The notes below the pieces were generated by a model. It had not been told where the DNA came from and did no database searches. It worked only from the letters and a program-made list of their open reading frames with translations. Of a DNA stretch of 64,000 bases, positions 1 to 8,280 are shown piece after piece; the stretch's first letter is position 1, and each line of letters starts with the position of its first letter. Origin of the DNA: Bradyrhizobium sp. AZCC 2176 (GTDB lineage: Bacteria; Pseudomonadota; Alphaproteobacteria; Rhizobiales; Xanthobacteraceae); contig NZ_JAZHRX010000001.1 of assembly GCF_036924645.1 (NCBI RefSeq), positions 3,224,001 through 3,288,000 of the forward strand, given 5' to 3'. The translations under genes and the position numbers were made by a program.

Positions 1-82
1 AGCCGCCGGCGGAAGCCGGCGCCGTAGCGGCAAAGGTGAGCGAGGCGACGGCGATCAATCCGAGGGTAACCTTGCGAAGCAT
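1..82 (-). CDS. N-terminus of an exported protein (partial)
   Basis: The reverse strand from 82 reads MLRKVTLGLIAVASL and continues to an Ala-rich APASA cleavage-like site, then leaves the window. This is a typical signal peptide: two basic residues, a hydrophobic core and an AxA motif. Nothing of the mature protein is visible, so its function cannot be named. The 190 bases between this start and the next gene hold nothing recognisable. Confidence 0.6.
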   Translation of the reverse strand, partial: MLRKVTLGLIAVASLTFAATAPASAGG

Positions 83-275
83 CGTATTCTCCAGTTGGTT
101 GGCACGAGGGGCCTTGTTGCGTCCCTGCCCATCAGTCGGGCGGACGGCGTCCTGCGTTCACGTGCGAAGGGGAGAATCGTGTTTCAGGAGTGTTTCGTGG
201 GCGGCATTTCCGAGCTGCGCAGATATCAACCGCCATCCCTTAGGATGAGGTCTGGAGCATTTTGAGACAGGACCG

Positions 276-1073
276 TCAGAACCGTGGCGGGCGCTTTTCC
301 GCAAACGCCTTGATGCCTTCCTTGATCTCCTCGCCGCGCATGCTTTCGCGGTGGCGCTGGTCGGCGGCTTCCTCATCGAGCTTGCCGCGCGCAAACTCGT
401 TGATGGCGCGCTTCATGCCGCGCATCGCCAGCGGCGCGTTGCCGGCCAGGATGGTGGCGAGACGGTCGACTTCCTCGTCGAGCGATTCCGGTGGCACCAT
501 GGAAGTGAGGTAGCCGATCCGCAGCATCTCGGGCGCGGTGATCCTCTGCGCGGTGAGAAACAGCATTTTGGCGTTGTCGACGCCGAGCCGCGACACGTAG
601 CGGGCGATGCCGCCCTTGTAATAGTGCAGGCCGAGCCGTGCCGCCGGCATGAACATTTCAGCCGTATCGACGCCGATGCGGAAATCGCAGGCCAGCGCCA
701 GGTCGGTCGAGCCGCCATAGACGCCGCCATTGAGTCGACAGATCGTCGGCACGCCGAGATCTTCCAGGCGGTCGACCACCGCTTCGAACGCCGAACCCGC
801 GCTCGGTTGCGCGGTCTCGCTGGTTGCTCGATCGGCCACCGAATTGAGATCATAGCCGGCGCTGAAGGCGCGGCCGGTGCCGGTCAGCACCAGCACGCGG
901 ATAGCGGGATCGGCCTCGATCCGGTCGAACAGCTTTACGAGATCGCCGAGATCCTCGCTCTGCAGCCGGTTCAGATGTTTCGGCCGGTTGAGGCGGATGG
1001 TGGCGCGGGCGCCGCTGATCTCGAGGATGGGCACGCTTGCCGCCTCGGCTGCTTCACGCATGCTGTTCTCCAT
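276..1073 (-). CDS. Enoyl-CoA hydratase/isomerase (crotonase) family protein, atypical active site
   Basis: A 265-residue crotonase-fold protein, the usual family length. The oxyanion-hole segments are visible (GRAFSAGYDL near 68-76 and NGGVYGGSTDLALACD near 115-130). The two catalytic glutamates of true enoyl-CoA hydratases (Glu144 and Glu164 in the rat enzyme) align with Asp124 and Ala144, so classical hydration is doubtful; an isomerase, hydrolase or decarboxylase role is possible. A second ATG four codons in (1061) has a better-spaced GGAG and may be the real start. It lies 18 bases downstream of the potassium-channel gene on the same strand and may be co-transcribed with it. The substrate is unknown. 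Confidence 0.85.
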   Translation of the reverse strand: MENSMREAAEAASVPILEISGARATIRLNRPKHLNRLQSEDLGDLVKLFDRIEADPAIRVLVLTGTGRAFSAGYDLNSVADRATSETAQPSAGSAFEAVVDRLEDLGVPTICRLNGGVYGGSTDLALACDFRIGVDTAEMFMPAARLGLHYYKGGIARYVSRLGVDNAKMLFLTAQRITAPEMLRIGYLTSMVPPESLDEEVDRLATILAGNAPLAMRGMKRAINEFARGKLDEEAADQRHRESMRGEEIKEGIKAFAEKRPPRF

Positions 1074-1091
1074 TGTTCTTGCTTGTTTGAA

Positions 1092-2204
1092 CTATTTGTT
1101 CTCTTGCGCGCGGCGTTTGGCCTCGACGTCGATGGTCTCGGCCAGATCAGGATGCCGCGCCATCAGCAGGCGAAAATCCACGAGGTCGAGCACCAGCAGC
1201 CGCGTCACCTTGGTGGTCGTGACATTAGCGCCGCGCACATTGTTGCCGAGCAGGGCCATCTCGCCGAAGAACGCGCCTTCGCCGAGCGCTACCTTCTTGC
1301 CGGGCAATTCGACCTCGGCCTCGCCGGCGGCGATGAAATACATGCAGTCGCCCTGCTGGCCCTTGCGGATGATCATGGTGCGCGCCGGCAGGTCCATCGT
1401 GCGCAGCATGTGCGTGACGTCGGCGATCGCGGCCGGGCCGAGGGTAGCGAAGAACGGCACCTTGCTGACGGTCTCCCACGTCTTCAGGAAATTGTCGCGG
1501 CGGGTCTCGGCGGCAAAGCCGGTCGCCAGAATACCGGTCCAGAGCCCGAACACGCCGAGGCCGGAGATCATCACCAACGCCGCAACCATGCGACCGAGCG
1601 GCGTGATCGGCACCACGTCGCCATAGCCGGTGGTGGTCAGCGTCACCACCGCCCACCACAGCGCCGCCGGCACGCTGCCAAAGGTCGCCGGCTGCACGTC
1701 GCGCTCCAGGAAATATTCCGCAACCGATGCCAGGAACACCACCATCAGGAAGATCACGAGCACGCTGAACAACGGCCCTGATTCCAGCACCAGCACACGC
1801 CGGAGCTGCCGCAGCCCCGGGATGCCCGGAACGACCTTGAGCACCCAGAGGATGCTGAGCAGCCACGCCGTCCTGGGCTCGATGCCCACGAGGAGAGCAA
1901 CTGGCACGGCCAGGGCACCGATCGCGTCGACGACCCCGCTGCTGGAGCGCGCGTAGAGCGACAGCCGCCCCTGCCGCGCCATGTGGCGCAGCCGCACCAG
2001 CCATTCGAACACGAAATAGACGAGGCACGTCCACAGCACCGCGTCGACCCAATGGTGCGCCGCCTCATAGGCCGGGGCCGCGGTGAGCACTACCATCGCC
2101 GCGACGCCGGCGGCCACCGCGGCATAGGCCGCTGTGGTCATGTTGCGGCCGGCCGTCTTGGCGGTGAACTGAGCCAGTGCCGAGAGAACGAGCCGCTTGG
2201 TCAT
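1092..2204 (-). CDS. Cyclic-nucleotide-gated potassium channel (MloK1-like)
   Basis: A 370-residue inner-membrane channel. Hydrophobic segments S1-S6 occupy about residues 24-235. The K+ selectivity filter TTGYGD is at 191-196, and a C-terminal cyclic-nucleotide-binding domain has the phosphate-binding cassette FFGEMALL (312-319) with its Arg at 324. Length, the ERDVQP..FGS turret and the segment around the filter closely match the Mesorhizobium loti channel MloK1, which opens on cAMP binding. The S4-like segment has few arginines, as in MloK1, so voltage gating is not expected. I chose the ATG at 2204; the frame also extends to a TTG at 2252 with no convincing ribosome site. It diverges from another cNMP-binding gene at 2521. 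Confidence 0.88.
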   Translation of the reverse strand: MTKRLVLSALAQFTAKTAGRNMTTAAYAAVAAGVAAMVVLTAAPAYEAAHHWVDAVLWTCLVYFVFEWLVRLRHMARQGRLSLYARSSSGVVDAIGALAVPVALLVGIEPRTAWLLSILWVLKVVPGIPGLRQLRRVLVLESGPLFSVLVIFLMVVFLASVAEYFLERDVQPATFGSVPAALWWAVVTLTTTGYGDVVPITPLGRMVAALVMISGLGVFGLWTGILATGFAAETRRDNFLKTWETVSKVPFFATLGPAAIADVTHMLRTMDLPARTMIIRKGQQGDCMYFIAAGEAEVELPGKKVALGEGAFFGEMALLGNNVRGANVTTTKVTRLLVLDLVDFRLLMARHPDLAETIDVEAKRRAQENK

Positions 2205-2485
2205 CGGATGAGGAGGGGCCTGATGGGTGCAATAAAGCTGGGTGACGGCCAAGCCGCAGCGTGACCAATGTCCGCAACGTGCCCGCCAGCAGCGAGGCCG
2301 TCAACGACGGCCTTCACAGCGCGCTACGCGTCCCCGGGCCGACGGTCCGGGCGGCGGTCGGGGGCCGGGTTGAGGGCCGAATTTTACCCGGGAATCGTGA
2401 GAATCCCGACAAATCGTCGTTCTTTCCTCGTATATCAAAATGGCCCCGCGGACATTACGATAGCGGGCGGTGCAACAGAATCGTG

Positions 2486-2501
2486 AAAACGCACGCGTTT
2501 T
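2486..2501. promoter_or_regulatory. Palindrome AAAACGC-N2-GCGTTTT upstream of the cNMP-binding gene
   Basis: Seven-base perfect inverted arms separated by two bases end 19 bases before the ATG at 2521. It sits in the less GC-rich stretch between the divergent channel and cNMP-binding genes. The position suits a repressor site, but no regulator can be named and no second copy was noticed in the window. Confidence 0.35.
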
Positions 2502-2520
2502 AGATATTGGTTGGTTTCCG

Positions 2521-3186
2521 ATGGATACGTCTCATCTGGCACAACACGCAGGAACCGCGGGCGCGCTGTTCGCGTCGATTTTCGTGGTCGCCACCACCAC
2601 GATGAAGACCATGATCCCGTTGCGGGTCTTCGGCATCCTCGCCAACGTCGTCCTGATCGTGACCGCGATCCCGACCCACAACTACCTGGTCATGGGCGTT
2701 CAGGCGGTGATGCTGTTCGTCAACTCCTATCGCCTGCACCAGATGCTGCAACTGGTGCGCGACGTGAAGAAGTCCGTCAACAGCGACCTCTCGATGGAAT
2801 GGCTGAAGCCGTTCATGACCGAGCGCCAATGCGCGGCCGGCGAGATACTGTTCTACAAGGACGAGAAGGCCGAGGACATGCTCTATATCGTCAGCGGCAA
2901 GTTCAAGCTGGTCGAGTCGGGTATCGTGCTTCCGGTCGGCGCCATCGTCGGCGAACTCGGCATGCTGTCGCCGTCGAACATGCGAACCCAGACGCTGGAA
3001 TGCGTGGAAGCCGGGCTCGTCCTCAGCGTCAGCTACACCAAGGTCGAGGAGCTCTACGTGCAGAACCCGGCGTTCGGCTTCTACTTCCTTCGCCTGTCCA
3101 GCGCCCGGCTGTTTCAGAACCTCGAGACGCTGCAGCAGCAGTTGAACCAGCAAACGGCATCCGCCGCCGCGCCGAAGCCCGCATAG
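2521..3186 (+). CDS. Membrane-anchored cyclic-nucleotide-binding protein (Popeye-like layout)
   Basis: A 221-residue protein. Two or three hydrophobic segments lie at about 12-75, followed by a helical linker (NSYRLHQMLQLV, 68-79). A CAP_ED-type cyclic-nucleotide-binding domain spans roughly 90-195, with cassette GELGMLSPSNMRTQT (144-158) whose Arg155 would contact the cyclic phosphate. The C-terminal tail is Gln/Ala rich. There is no DNA-binding helix-turn-helix, so this is not a CRP-type regulator. Short transmembrane segments before a cNMP domain resemble bacterial Popeye-domain proteins; that match is inference. It is divergent from the cNMP-gated K+ channel, suggesting a shared cAMP-responsive membrane function. 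Confidence 0.75.
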   Translation: MDTSHLAQHAGTAGALFASIFVVATTTMKTMIPLRVFGILANVVLIVTAIPTHNYLVMGVQAVMLFVNSYRLHQMLQLVRDVKKSVNSDLSMEWLKPFMTERQCAAGEILFYKDEKAEDMLYIVSGKFKLVESGIVLPVGAIVGELGMLSPSNMRTQTLECVEAGLVLSVSYTKVEELYVQNPAFGFYFLRLSSARLFQNLETLQQQLNQQTASAAAPKPA

Positions 3187-3204
3187 AGGCCGGGAGCCAA
3201 GGGA

Positions 3205-4083
3205 GTGTCAGACCGCGGTATCCTGTCGTCGTTGCGTTATCTGTTCGCGGATTTCATCGGCGAGGATGACGACACGCCGCCGTTTTTGCCCGAGGGATTG
3301 CCGGAGCCGGTGATGGCGGTAGCGAGCGAGGGCATCCATCTTCTGATCGATTATCAGGGGCCGAGCTACGCCCACCTCTATGTCGACCGGTTGCGCCGGT
3401 TCGTCGGCAAGCAGGGCGTCGACGACGCGATGCTGACCGAAATTGCGCGGCTGATGGCGATGCGCATGAGCTACGAAGACCCGATCCGGATCGCGCAGCT
3501 CAAGCTTACCGAACTCGACAGCCGGCCCGGCGCACCGGCCGGATCAGTCGACGTCAAGAAATTCCGGTTAGAAGAATTGGTCGGCGCGCTCCCCGCGGTC
3601 ATCGCCGAGTATCTGCTCGATGCACTCGAATGGGCAGGCTGGCTGAACAAGCGGGTCTCGATCCGCTTCAGCACGGCCAGCCGGTTCGGCATCCGCCGCC
3701 TCAAGATAGAGGCGGGGCTGCGGCGATGGCGGCTGCTTTCGGTGCGCTATGCCAAAGAGCGGGTCTGGGTCGAGCGCTGGCTGCACATGATCGACCGCAG
3801 CCTGACCAAACAGCCCGCGGCCGCGCCCGCGATTATCCAGACCGCGACCATGATCGAGGGATATGGCGACGTCTACCGGCAGGGCATGGCGGACTGGAAT
3901 GCGATCATCGACGGGCTTGCCAAGCCGACCTTCGACGGCGTGCTGGCACTGCCGGATCTTGCCGGCGCCGTGACTGAGGCGCGCGCCGCCGCATTGCCCG
4001 ACCCGCGGCAGGCGGCGCTCAAGCGCAAGATCGCCGAAATCCGCGCGCGGGTGCCCGCCGGTTCGAACGCGGCAGTTCATTGA
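3205..4083 (+). CDS. Orphan DUF6537 protein (C-terminal domain of indolepyruvate oxidoreductase)
   Basis: A 292-residue soluble protein starting at GTG with CGGGAG eight bases upstream. The segments YAHLYVDRLRRF, RLMAMRMSYEDPIRIAQLK and the ALPDPRQAALKRKIAEIRAR tail resemble the DUF6537 region that forms the C-terminus of indolepyruvate:ferredoxin oxidoreductase (IorB-type or fused IorAB) proteins. Here the domain stands alone: no pyruvate-oxidoreductase gamma domain, thiamine-binding or ferredoxin domain precedes it. The upstream gene ends in the same frame 18 bases before, so there is no room for a missing N-terminus. It may be a freestanding domain or a truncated remnant. The domain assignment is from memory of the family. 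Confidence 0.6.
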   Translation: MSDRGILSSLRYLFADFIGEDDDTPPFLPEGLPEPVMAVASEGIHLLIDYQGPSYAHLYVDRLRRFVGKQGVDDAMLTEIARLMAMRMSYEDPIRIAQLKLTELDSRPGAPAGSVDVKKFRLEELVGALPAVIAEYLLDALEWAGWLNKRVSIRFSTASRFGIRRLKIEAGLRRWRLLSVRYAKERVWVERWLHMIDRSLTKQPAAAPAIIQTATMIEGYGDVYRQGMADWNAIIDGLAKPTFDGVLALPDLAGAVTEARAAALPDPRQAALKRKIAEIRARVPAGSNAAVH

Positions 4084-4085
4084 AT

Positions 4086-4177
4086 GTAGGGTGGGCAAAG
4101 GAGCGCAAGCGACGTGCCCGCCATCTATCCGTGCGGAAGGTCCTGATAGTGGGCACGCTTCGCTTTGCCCACCCTAC
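4086..4177. repeat. Dispersed palindromic repeat, family A (GTAGGGTGGGCAAAG arms)
   Basis: The element begins GTAGGGTGGGCAAAG and ends with the inverse CTTTGCCCACCCTAC, with inner arms around GTGCCCGCC and GTGGGCAC. The transcript would fold into one long hairpin. Two other copies lie at 13010-13096 and 24119-24208. It sits between two convergent genes and could also act as a bidirectional transcription stop. Confidence 0.8.
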
Positions 4178-4185
4178 GTCTAATC

Positions 4186-5586
4186 TTACGCGCTTTGCGC
4201 GGTTTTCACCGCCACCACCTTGTCGTCCTGGGATGGCGGGTGCCGCTTGAGATGCTCGCGGCGCAAGCCGATCTCGTCGCGCACGAATTCATAGCCGAGC
4301 TTGAAGGTGTCTAGCCCGTCGCTGCTGATGGTTCCGTCGCGCAATCCGATCACCACGCCGCGCAGGACCGCTTCCAGCTCGATCTGCAGCTCGTCCACGG
4401 CGTCCAGCGAGTTGGCGTATTCCATGCGCTCGCCGATATCGAGAATGGCGGTTGCGAGCTGGCTGGCCTTCTCCGGCGCAATCCGGGTGACCTTGGTATA
4501 GATGGCGGCAAAGATCGAGCCGATGATGCTGAGCGCGGCCAGCGCAACATACATCAGGTCGCTGTAGCGCTCGACAAAGGACTTGATTTCATCATTGATG
4601 TATTCGGCAGCGCCCGGATGCGCCACGATGAAGGCATCCTTATCGGTTGCGGCCGGCTCGATCTTGGAGGCGAAGCCGTCGGTGAGCGAGAGCTCGGCCT
4701 TGTTCTCGTAGATGATCCGCGCGAGGTCACTCACGGTCGTAGTCGAGAGCTTGGATTGGGCGACCAACAGCCATTCGAGCCCAATCGTGTCGACGTCTTC
4801 CGCCGGGACAGCGGGCGAGGCGGATAGCATGCCGGTTGCCACCGTCTCCTCCGATAGCGCCGGGTATTTCCTGGCGATCGCTTTCGCCGAATCGATCGCA
4901 TTCAGGGTGAAGCCGCCGCGCCGGGTATATTGCTCGTAGCTCTTGTCCTTCACGATCTGCGAGGCGTGCGCGATCTTGACCACGGCGCCAAATCCTGCGG
5001 CGAAGAGCTGGTCGAAGGTCGCGCCCGGCGGCGCCATCTGGACCCGCGCTGCCGCATCCGGGGTGTCGGAGAGTTCGAGAATATTGCGCACCAGCGTAGC
5101 CCCGCTCTCGCCGTCGGCTATGACCGCGATCTTCCTTTTCTTCAGCTCGGCGATGGATTTGATCTTCTTGCCGTTCGGGCTGATCAGCAGGAGCAGGTCG
5201 TGCTCGAGAATCGCCAGCGCGCGGGCGCGGGGCGGAATCCTGGCGTCGGTGCGCAGTACCGCAAGGTTGGCTTCCTTGCGGTCGAACTGCGACAACGCCT
5301 TTGCATTGTCGCCGTTGGGCACGATCTTGAGCCGCAGCCGCGAGGAATTGTTTTTCAGCACCGTCGCCAGCCGGGCGGCAAAGCGCGCCTCGGGGCCGTT
5401 GGCCTCGCCGACGGCAAACACCAGCGTCTCCGAATTGCGCACCCAGGTCCGGCCACCCCACACCACGGCGGCGGTCAGGATCAGGGTCAGGATGGAAAAC
5501 AGCAGGATTTGGGTCCGGTTGCTCTTGACGACCCGTGCACGGCGACGCGGCATTTCCGGATGCGGCGTTGGGGCTTCAGCACTCAT
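4186..5586 (-). CDS. TAXI-family TRAP transporter solute-binding protein with membrane anchors
   Basis: A 466-residue protein. An N-terminal membrane segment at about 25-45 (QILLFSILTLILTAAVVWGG) is followed by a periplasmic TAXI-type binding domain (VFAVGEANGPEA onward) to about 335. A second membrane segment lies near 365-385 (YVALAALSIIGSIFAAIY) and the tail is cytosolic. Free TAXI receptors have a cleavable signal and no C-terminal anchor, so this is the longer tethered type. No TRAP membrane subunits are adjacent, so the partner is elsewhere or it acts as a sensor. I chose the ATG at 5586 rather than a longer frame because the upstream part is unlike protein. Confidence 0.8.
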   Translation of the reverse strand: MSAEAPTPHPEMPRRRARVVKSNRTQILLFSILTLILTAAVVWGGRTWVRNSETLVFAVGEANGPEARFAARLATVLKNNSSRLRLKIVPNGDNAKALSQFDRKEANLAVLRTDARIPPRARALAILEHDLLLLISPNGKKIKSIAELKKRKIAVIADGESGATLVRNILELSDTPDAAARVQMAPPGATFDQLFAAGFGAVVKIAHASQIVKDKSYEQYTRRGGFTLNAIDSAKAIARKYPALSEETVATGMLSASPAVPAEDVDTIGLEWLLVAQSKLSTTTVSDLARIIYENKAELSLTDGFASKIEPAATDKDAFIVAHPGAAEYINDEIKSFVERYSDLMYVALAALSIIGSIFAAIYTKVTRIAPEKASQLATAILDIGERMEYANSLDAVDELQIELEAVLRGVVIGLRDGTISSDGLDTFKLGYEFVRDEIGLRREHLKRHPPSQDDKVVAVKTAQSA

Positions 5587-5967
5587 GGCTCGTACCCGGA
5601 AGGTCAGGGACGTGTCGCCGCCGAGCAGGCTGCAGGCCGTCCGAATGAATTCGTAAATACCTAGAAAAGAACGATAATTTAGCCCGCCGGCCAATGATAG
5701 CCCGCTCCTGTGGGATTGCAAACCGCGCCCGCCCGGTAACGTTACCCGCAGACCACGCTGCGCGCCCGTGCCGCAGTATCGCAGTTCCGCCACACCGTGC
5801 GATTTTCAGACTACCCACAGGTGCATTCCGGCGCAGGAGATGTCATAAATAAAGGCAACGTTCGAACAGTCCGGGTTTGACAACAACATTGCGCTGACAG
5901 CCTAGGTCCCGGTTTTTCGCCACCTCTCCAGTCCCAGCAAAGGGCGCCAGCTTTGTTGTTTCCTTCG
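5587..5967. other. Divergent intergenic region between TAXI and DUF3307 genes
   Basis: About 380 bases with no convincing gene. It contains the promoters of two divergent genes. I see no clear operator, repeat or RNA in it. Confidence 0.5.
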
Positions 5968-6360
5968 ATGTCGTCCTCGGTCCCGGTAGGTGCGCTGATA
6001 GGATGGATGCTGCTTCTCACCGTGAAGCACGTCATTGCCGACTTCATGCTGCAAACTTCCTGGATGGCGTTCGGCAAGGATCAAAAGACAGGCTGGGCCT
6101 TGCCGCTATTGGCGCATTGCCTCGTCCACCTCGCGGTAGGGATGGCGCTGATCCTGATCGTCGCGCCGCGATTCTGGTTCGTCGCCTTCATCGACTTCGC
6201 GATTCACATCACCGTCGACCGTCTCAAGGGGATCATCGCTTCCCGCTACGGCGTGACGCAGGAGAACGAGCATCCGTGGTTCTGGACGCTGATCGGCGTC
6301 GATCAGGCGTTGCACCATCTCACCGGCTTCGGCCTGTCGATCTTCATGGCGGCGAACTGA
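5968..6360 (+). CDS. DUF3307 small membrane protein
   Basis: A 130-residue inner-membrane protein with three to four hydrophobic stretches. The DUF3307 signature is near the N-terminus (KHVIADFMLQ), with His/Asp-containing helices later (DFAIHITVDRLKG and DQALHHLTG). The family is widespread in proteobacteria and uncharacterised; some members sit beside SatD-type genes, which are not present here. A TTG fifteen bases upstream could also start the frame; the ATG at 5968 is chosen. No function is proposed. Confidence 0.75.
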   Translation: MSSSVPVGALIGWMLLLTVKHVIADFMLQTSWMAFGKDQKTGWALPLLAHCLVHLAVGMALILIVAPRFWFVAFIDFAIHITVDRLKGIIASRYGVTQENEHPWFWTLIGVDQALHHLTGFGLSIFMAAN

Positions 6361-6556
6361 TCCCGTTTCCGCCGCTACCGGCCGCCTTGTTCAATCCTCC
6401 TCCCGTATCGGAAGGCTAAGTATCCGCTCCGGCCACGAATCATGTGCCGGTTCAAATTCAGGAATGACTGGCAAGCCCCCCGGAACACTACTGATGCGGG
6501 TGGTTAACCTTTCATTAGAGTATTGCACTGCATCTTCCGCAAAGGGAGAACCCGCA

Positions 6557-6961
6557 ATGTTTTCAAGCCGCGACGCCTTCGAGAACGATTTCTGTCCGGT
6601 CCGAGACGAGTTGCTCGGCGAGATGTATCGCGCCAATGCAAACGGCCTGGCGTTGCTGGTCGAAAGCGTTTCATCCGAGGTCCGCGCCATGCTGGCGCTA
6701 TTCTGCTACCGCCGCAGCCATCTGCATGCGCTGGCCGTTGCGATTGCAGCAAGCTGCACCGAACGCGAGCTGATCCATTTCGGCGGCCGTGTCGGTTCCA
6801 CGCTCTATGCGCTGTCGCGCGAACCCGCCGCGCGTTCCGCCTCGTCGTCATCCCACGGCGGCCGCAAGCCGATCACGCTTTCAACCAAGCCGCTCTCGAC
6901 GTTCAAGCCGATCGAGGACGAGATCGACGACGAAGATTTTGCCGAAGCGGTGACGGCGTAA
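6557..6961 (+). CDS. Conserved hypothetical protein
   Basis: A 134-residue protein preceded by AGGGAGAA seven bases before the ATG. The N-terminal 80 residues look helical (ELLGEMYRANANGLALLVES, then a Cys-containing segment ending FGGRVGSTLYALS). The C-terminal third is Ser/Lys/Thr-rich and ends in an acidic tail (EDEIDDEDFAEAV), which suggests disorder. There is no signal peptide, membrane segment or known catalytic motif. Codon use looks like the neighbours. I do not recognise a function. Confidence 0.65.
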   Translation: MFSSRDAFENDFCPVRDELLGEMYRANANGLALLVESVSSEVRAMLALFCYRRSHLHALAVAIAASCTERELIHFGGRVGSTLYALSREPAARSASSSSHGGRKPITLSTKPLSTFKPIEDEIDDEDFAEAVTA

Positions 6962-6972
6962 TCTCTCCGCCC

Positions 6973-7092
6973 GTCGTCACTGCGAACGCAGCGACCCATA
7001 CGCCGCGGCCGTGGTTATTGGGCACGCGGGTCGACGTCCTTCTTCAACAACGTAACCCTGTGGTTATGGGTCCCTGCGTTCGCAGGGACGAC
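6973..7092. repeat. Dispersed repeat, family D (GTCGTC..CTGCGAACGCA arms)
   Basis: It starts GTCGTCACTGCGAACGCA and ends with TGCGTTCGCAGGGACGAC in inverse orientation, both arms followed or preceded by GGACCCATA-like sequence. A second copy lies at 60461-60590. It separates the hypothetical gene from the convergent YkgJ-type gene. Confidence 0.7.
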
Positions 7093-7100
7093 AACTCATA

Positions 7101-7415
7101 TCACGCCAGCACCGGCAAGCCGTGCCGCTTCCGCGCCATCGCGCATTCGACATCGCCGGGCATGCAGGTGCGGCAGACTTCGGGTCGCACCGCATAGATC
7201 AGACACGACGTCGCCTCGCCGACCTTGCCTGACAGCGCCGAACAGCGATCGCCGGCGCAGCGCATTCCCGACAGTCTTTCGTTGACGAATTTTTCCGGGA
7301 TCAGGTCGAGCGCCGCATCGTCCTCGGTGGTGAAGCGCGGCCAGTTTCGCGAGTAGCTGCAGCAGGCGCCGCAGGTCTGGCAGGGGCTTTCGTTTTCGGC
7401 GGCGATTCGATGCAT
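7101..7415 (-). CDS. YkgJ-family cysteine-cluster protein
   Basis: A 104-residue protein with the family signature CQTCGACC at 12-19 and further cysteines at about 53, 58, 71, 81, 84 and 91 (including CRTCMPGDVEC), suited to metal (Fe-S or Zn) binding. The role of the family is not established. It lies 46 bases downstream of the WYL regulator on the same strand, so the two may share a transcript. A second, longer member is at 17932-18459. Confidence 0.82.
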   Translation of the reverse strand: MHRIAAENESPCQTCGACCSYSRNWPRFTTEDDAALDLIPEKFVNERLSGMRCAGDRCSALSGKVGEATSCLIYAVRPEVCRTCMPGDVECAMARKRHGLPVLA

Positions 7416-7461
7416 GGTTTGCGTTTAGCCTCAAATGGCGGCCACGGCCAGCGGACCGGCG

Positions 7462-8160
7462 TCAGGTATCTTTCGGCGCCTCCCAGACCAGGCTCCGCCG
7501 CCATTTCGCGCGCAGGATGTCGCGCCGTTCCGGATATTTCTCGTCGTGATAGACCGCCTCGACGACCCGGTCGGTGCGGAAACTGCGGAAATCCTTCCGC
7601 AGTTCGCACCACGCTGCCAGTATCCGCACCGCCTCGTGATAGCCGACCGCGATCGGCCAGATCGTCCGCTGGCTGTCGCGGCCGTGCTCGTCGCGATAGT
7701 TCAGGGTAATCTTTTTGCCCTCGTGGATTTGCGTCCGCGTCCGCACCATGTCGATACGGTCCGGCTCCCGGTTCCAGGCCGACCGGGCGCGGCTGGCCGG
7801 CTCCAGCACGAAGGGCCGCAGCCGTTCCGGCACGGTTTCGGCGACCTTGGCCATCAGGTCCTGGGCTGCGCGTGCCAGCGCCGGATCGGCGTGGCCGACC
7901 ACCCATTGCGCGCCGAGCACGCAGGCCTCGATCTCGTCAGGCGTGAGCATCAAGGGCGGCAGGTCGAATCCCTTTTCCAGGATATAGCCCACGCCCGCTT
8001 CGCCGCGGATCGGCACCCGTTGTTCGATCAACGTCGTTATATCGCGGTAGATGGTTCGCTTCGAAGTCTCCAGCTCGGCCGCAATCGCGTCCGCCGTCAA
8101 AGGCTTCCGGGTGCGCCGAAGCACCTGAATGATCTGGAACAGCCGGTCGGCCCGTCGCAT
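7462..8160 (-). CDS. YafY/WYL-type transcriptional regulator (HTH_11 plus WYL)
   Basis: A 232-residue regulator. An N-terminal DeoR-like winged helix-turn-helix (RADRLFQIIQVLR...TSKRTIYRDITTL) covers residues 3-55, then a WYL ligand-sensing domain follows from about 135. The sensing motif reads ITLNYRDEHG..TIWPIAVGYHEAVRILAAWCELR. The ATG at 8160 is chosen because the helix-turn-helix begins right after it. It is divergent from the small gene at 8281. A 22-bp palindrome in the divergent gap, repeated before the GST-like gene at 8591, is its likely operator. Confidence 0.87.
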   Translation of the reverse strand: MRRADRLFQIIQVLRRTRKPLTADAIAAELETSKRTIYRDITTLIEQRVPIRGEAGVGYILEKGFDLPPLMLTPDEIEACVLGAQWVVGHADPALARAAQDLMAKVAETVPERLRPFVLEPASRARSAWNREPDRIDMVRTRTQIHEGKKITLNYRDEHGRDSQRTIWPIAVGYHEAVRILAAWCELRKDFRSFRTDRVVEAVYHDEKYPERRDILRAKWRRSLVWEAPKDT

Positions 8161-8211
8161 GGCTCGTTCTCTTTTCCAAAAGGCACTCTTTTCCAAGAGG
8201 CGTCTGCCCGA

Positions 8212-8233
8212 TGCTGACAGCATGTTGGCAGCA
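8212..8233. promoter_or_regulatory. Predicted operator 1 of the WYL regulator
   Basis: An inverted repeat starting TGCTGACAGC and ending TTGGCAGCA. 18 of its 22 bases are symmetric. It lies between the divergent WYL regulator and the gene at 8281, and matches the element at 8521-8542 in 20 of 22 positions; both are followed by GGGG. Confidence 0.6.
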
Positions 8234-8280
8234 GGGGTTCGGTATACCGGGACAACACCTCAAGTGAAGGGAATTTGTCC

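Noticed and set aside
351..1781. Plus-strand open frame crossing the crotonase and channel genes
   Set aside because: It spans two real genes on the other strand and reads as His/Arg/Ala-rich non-protein.
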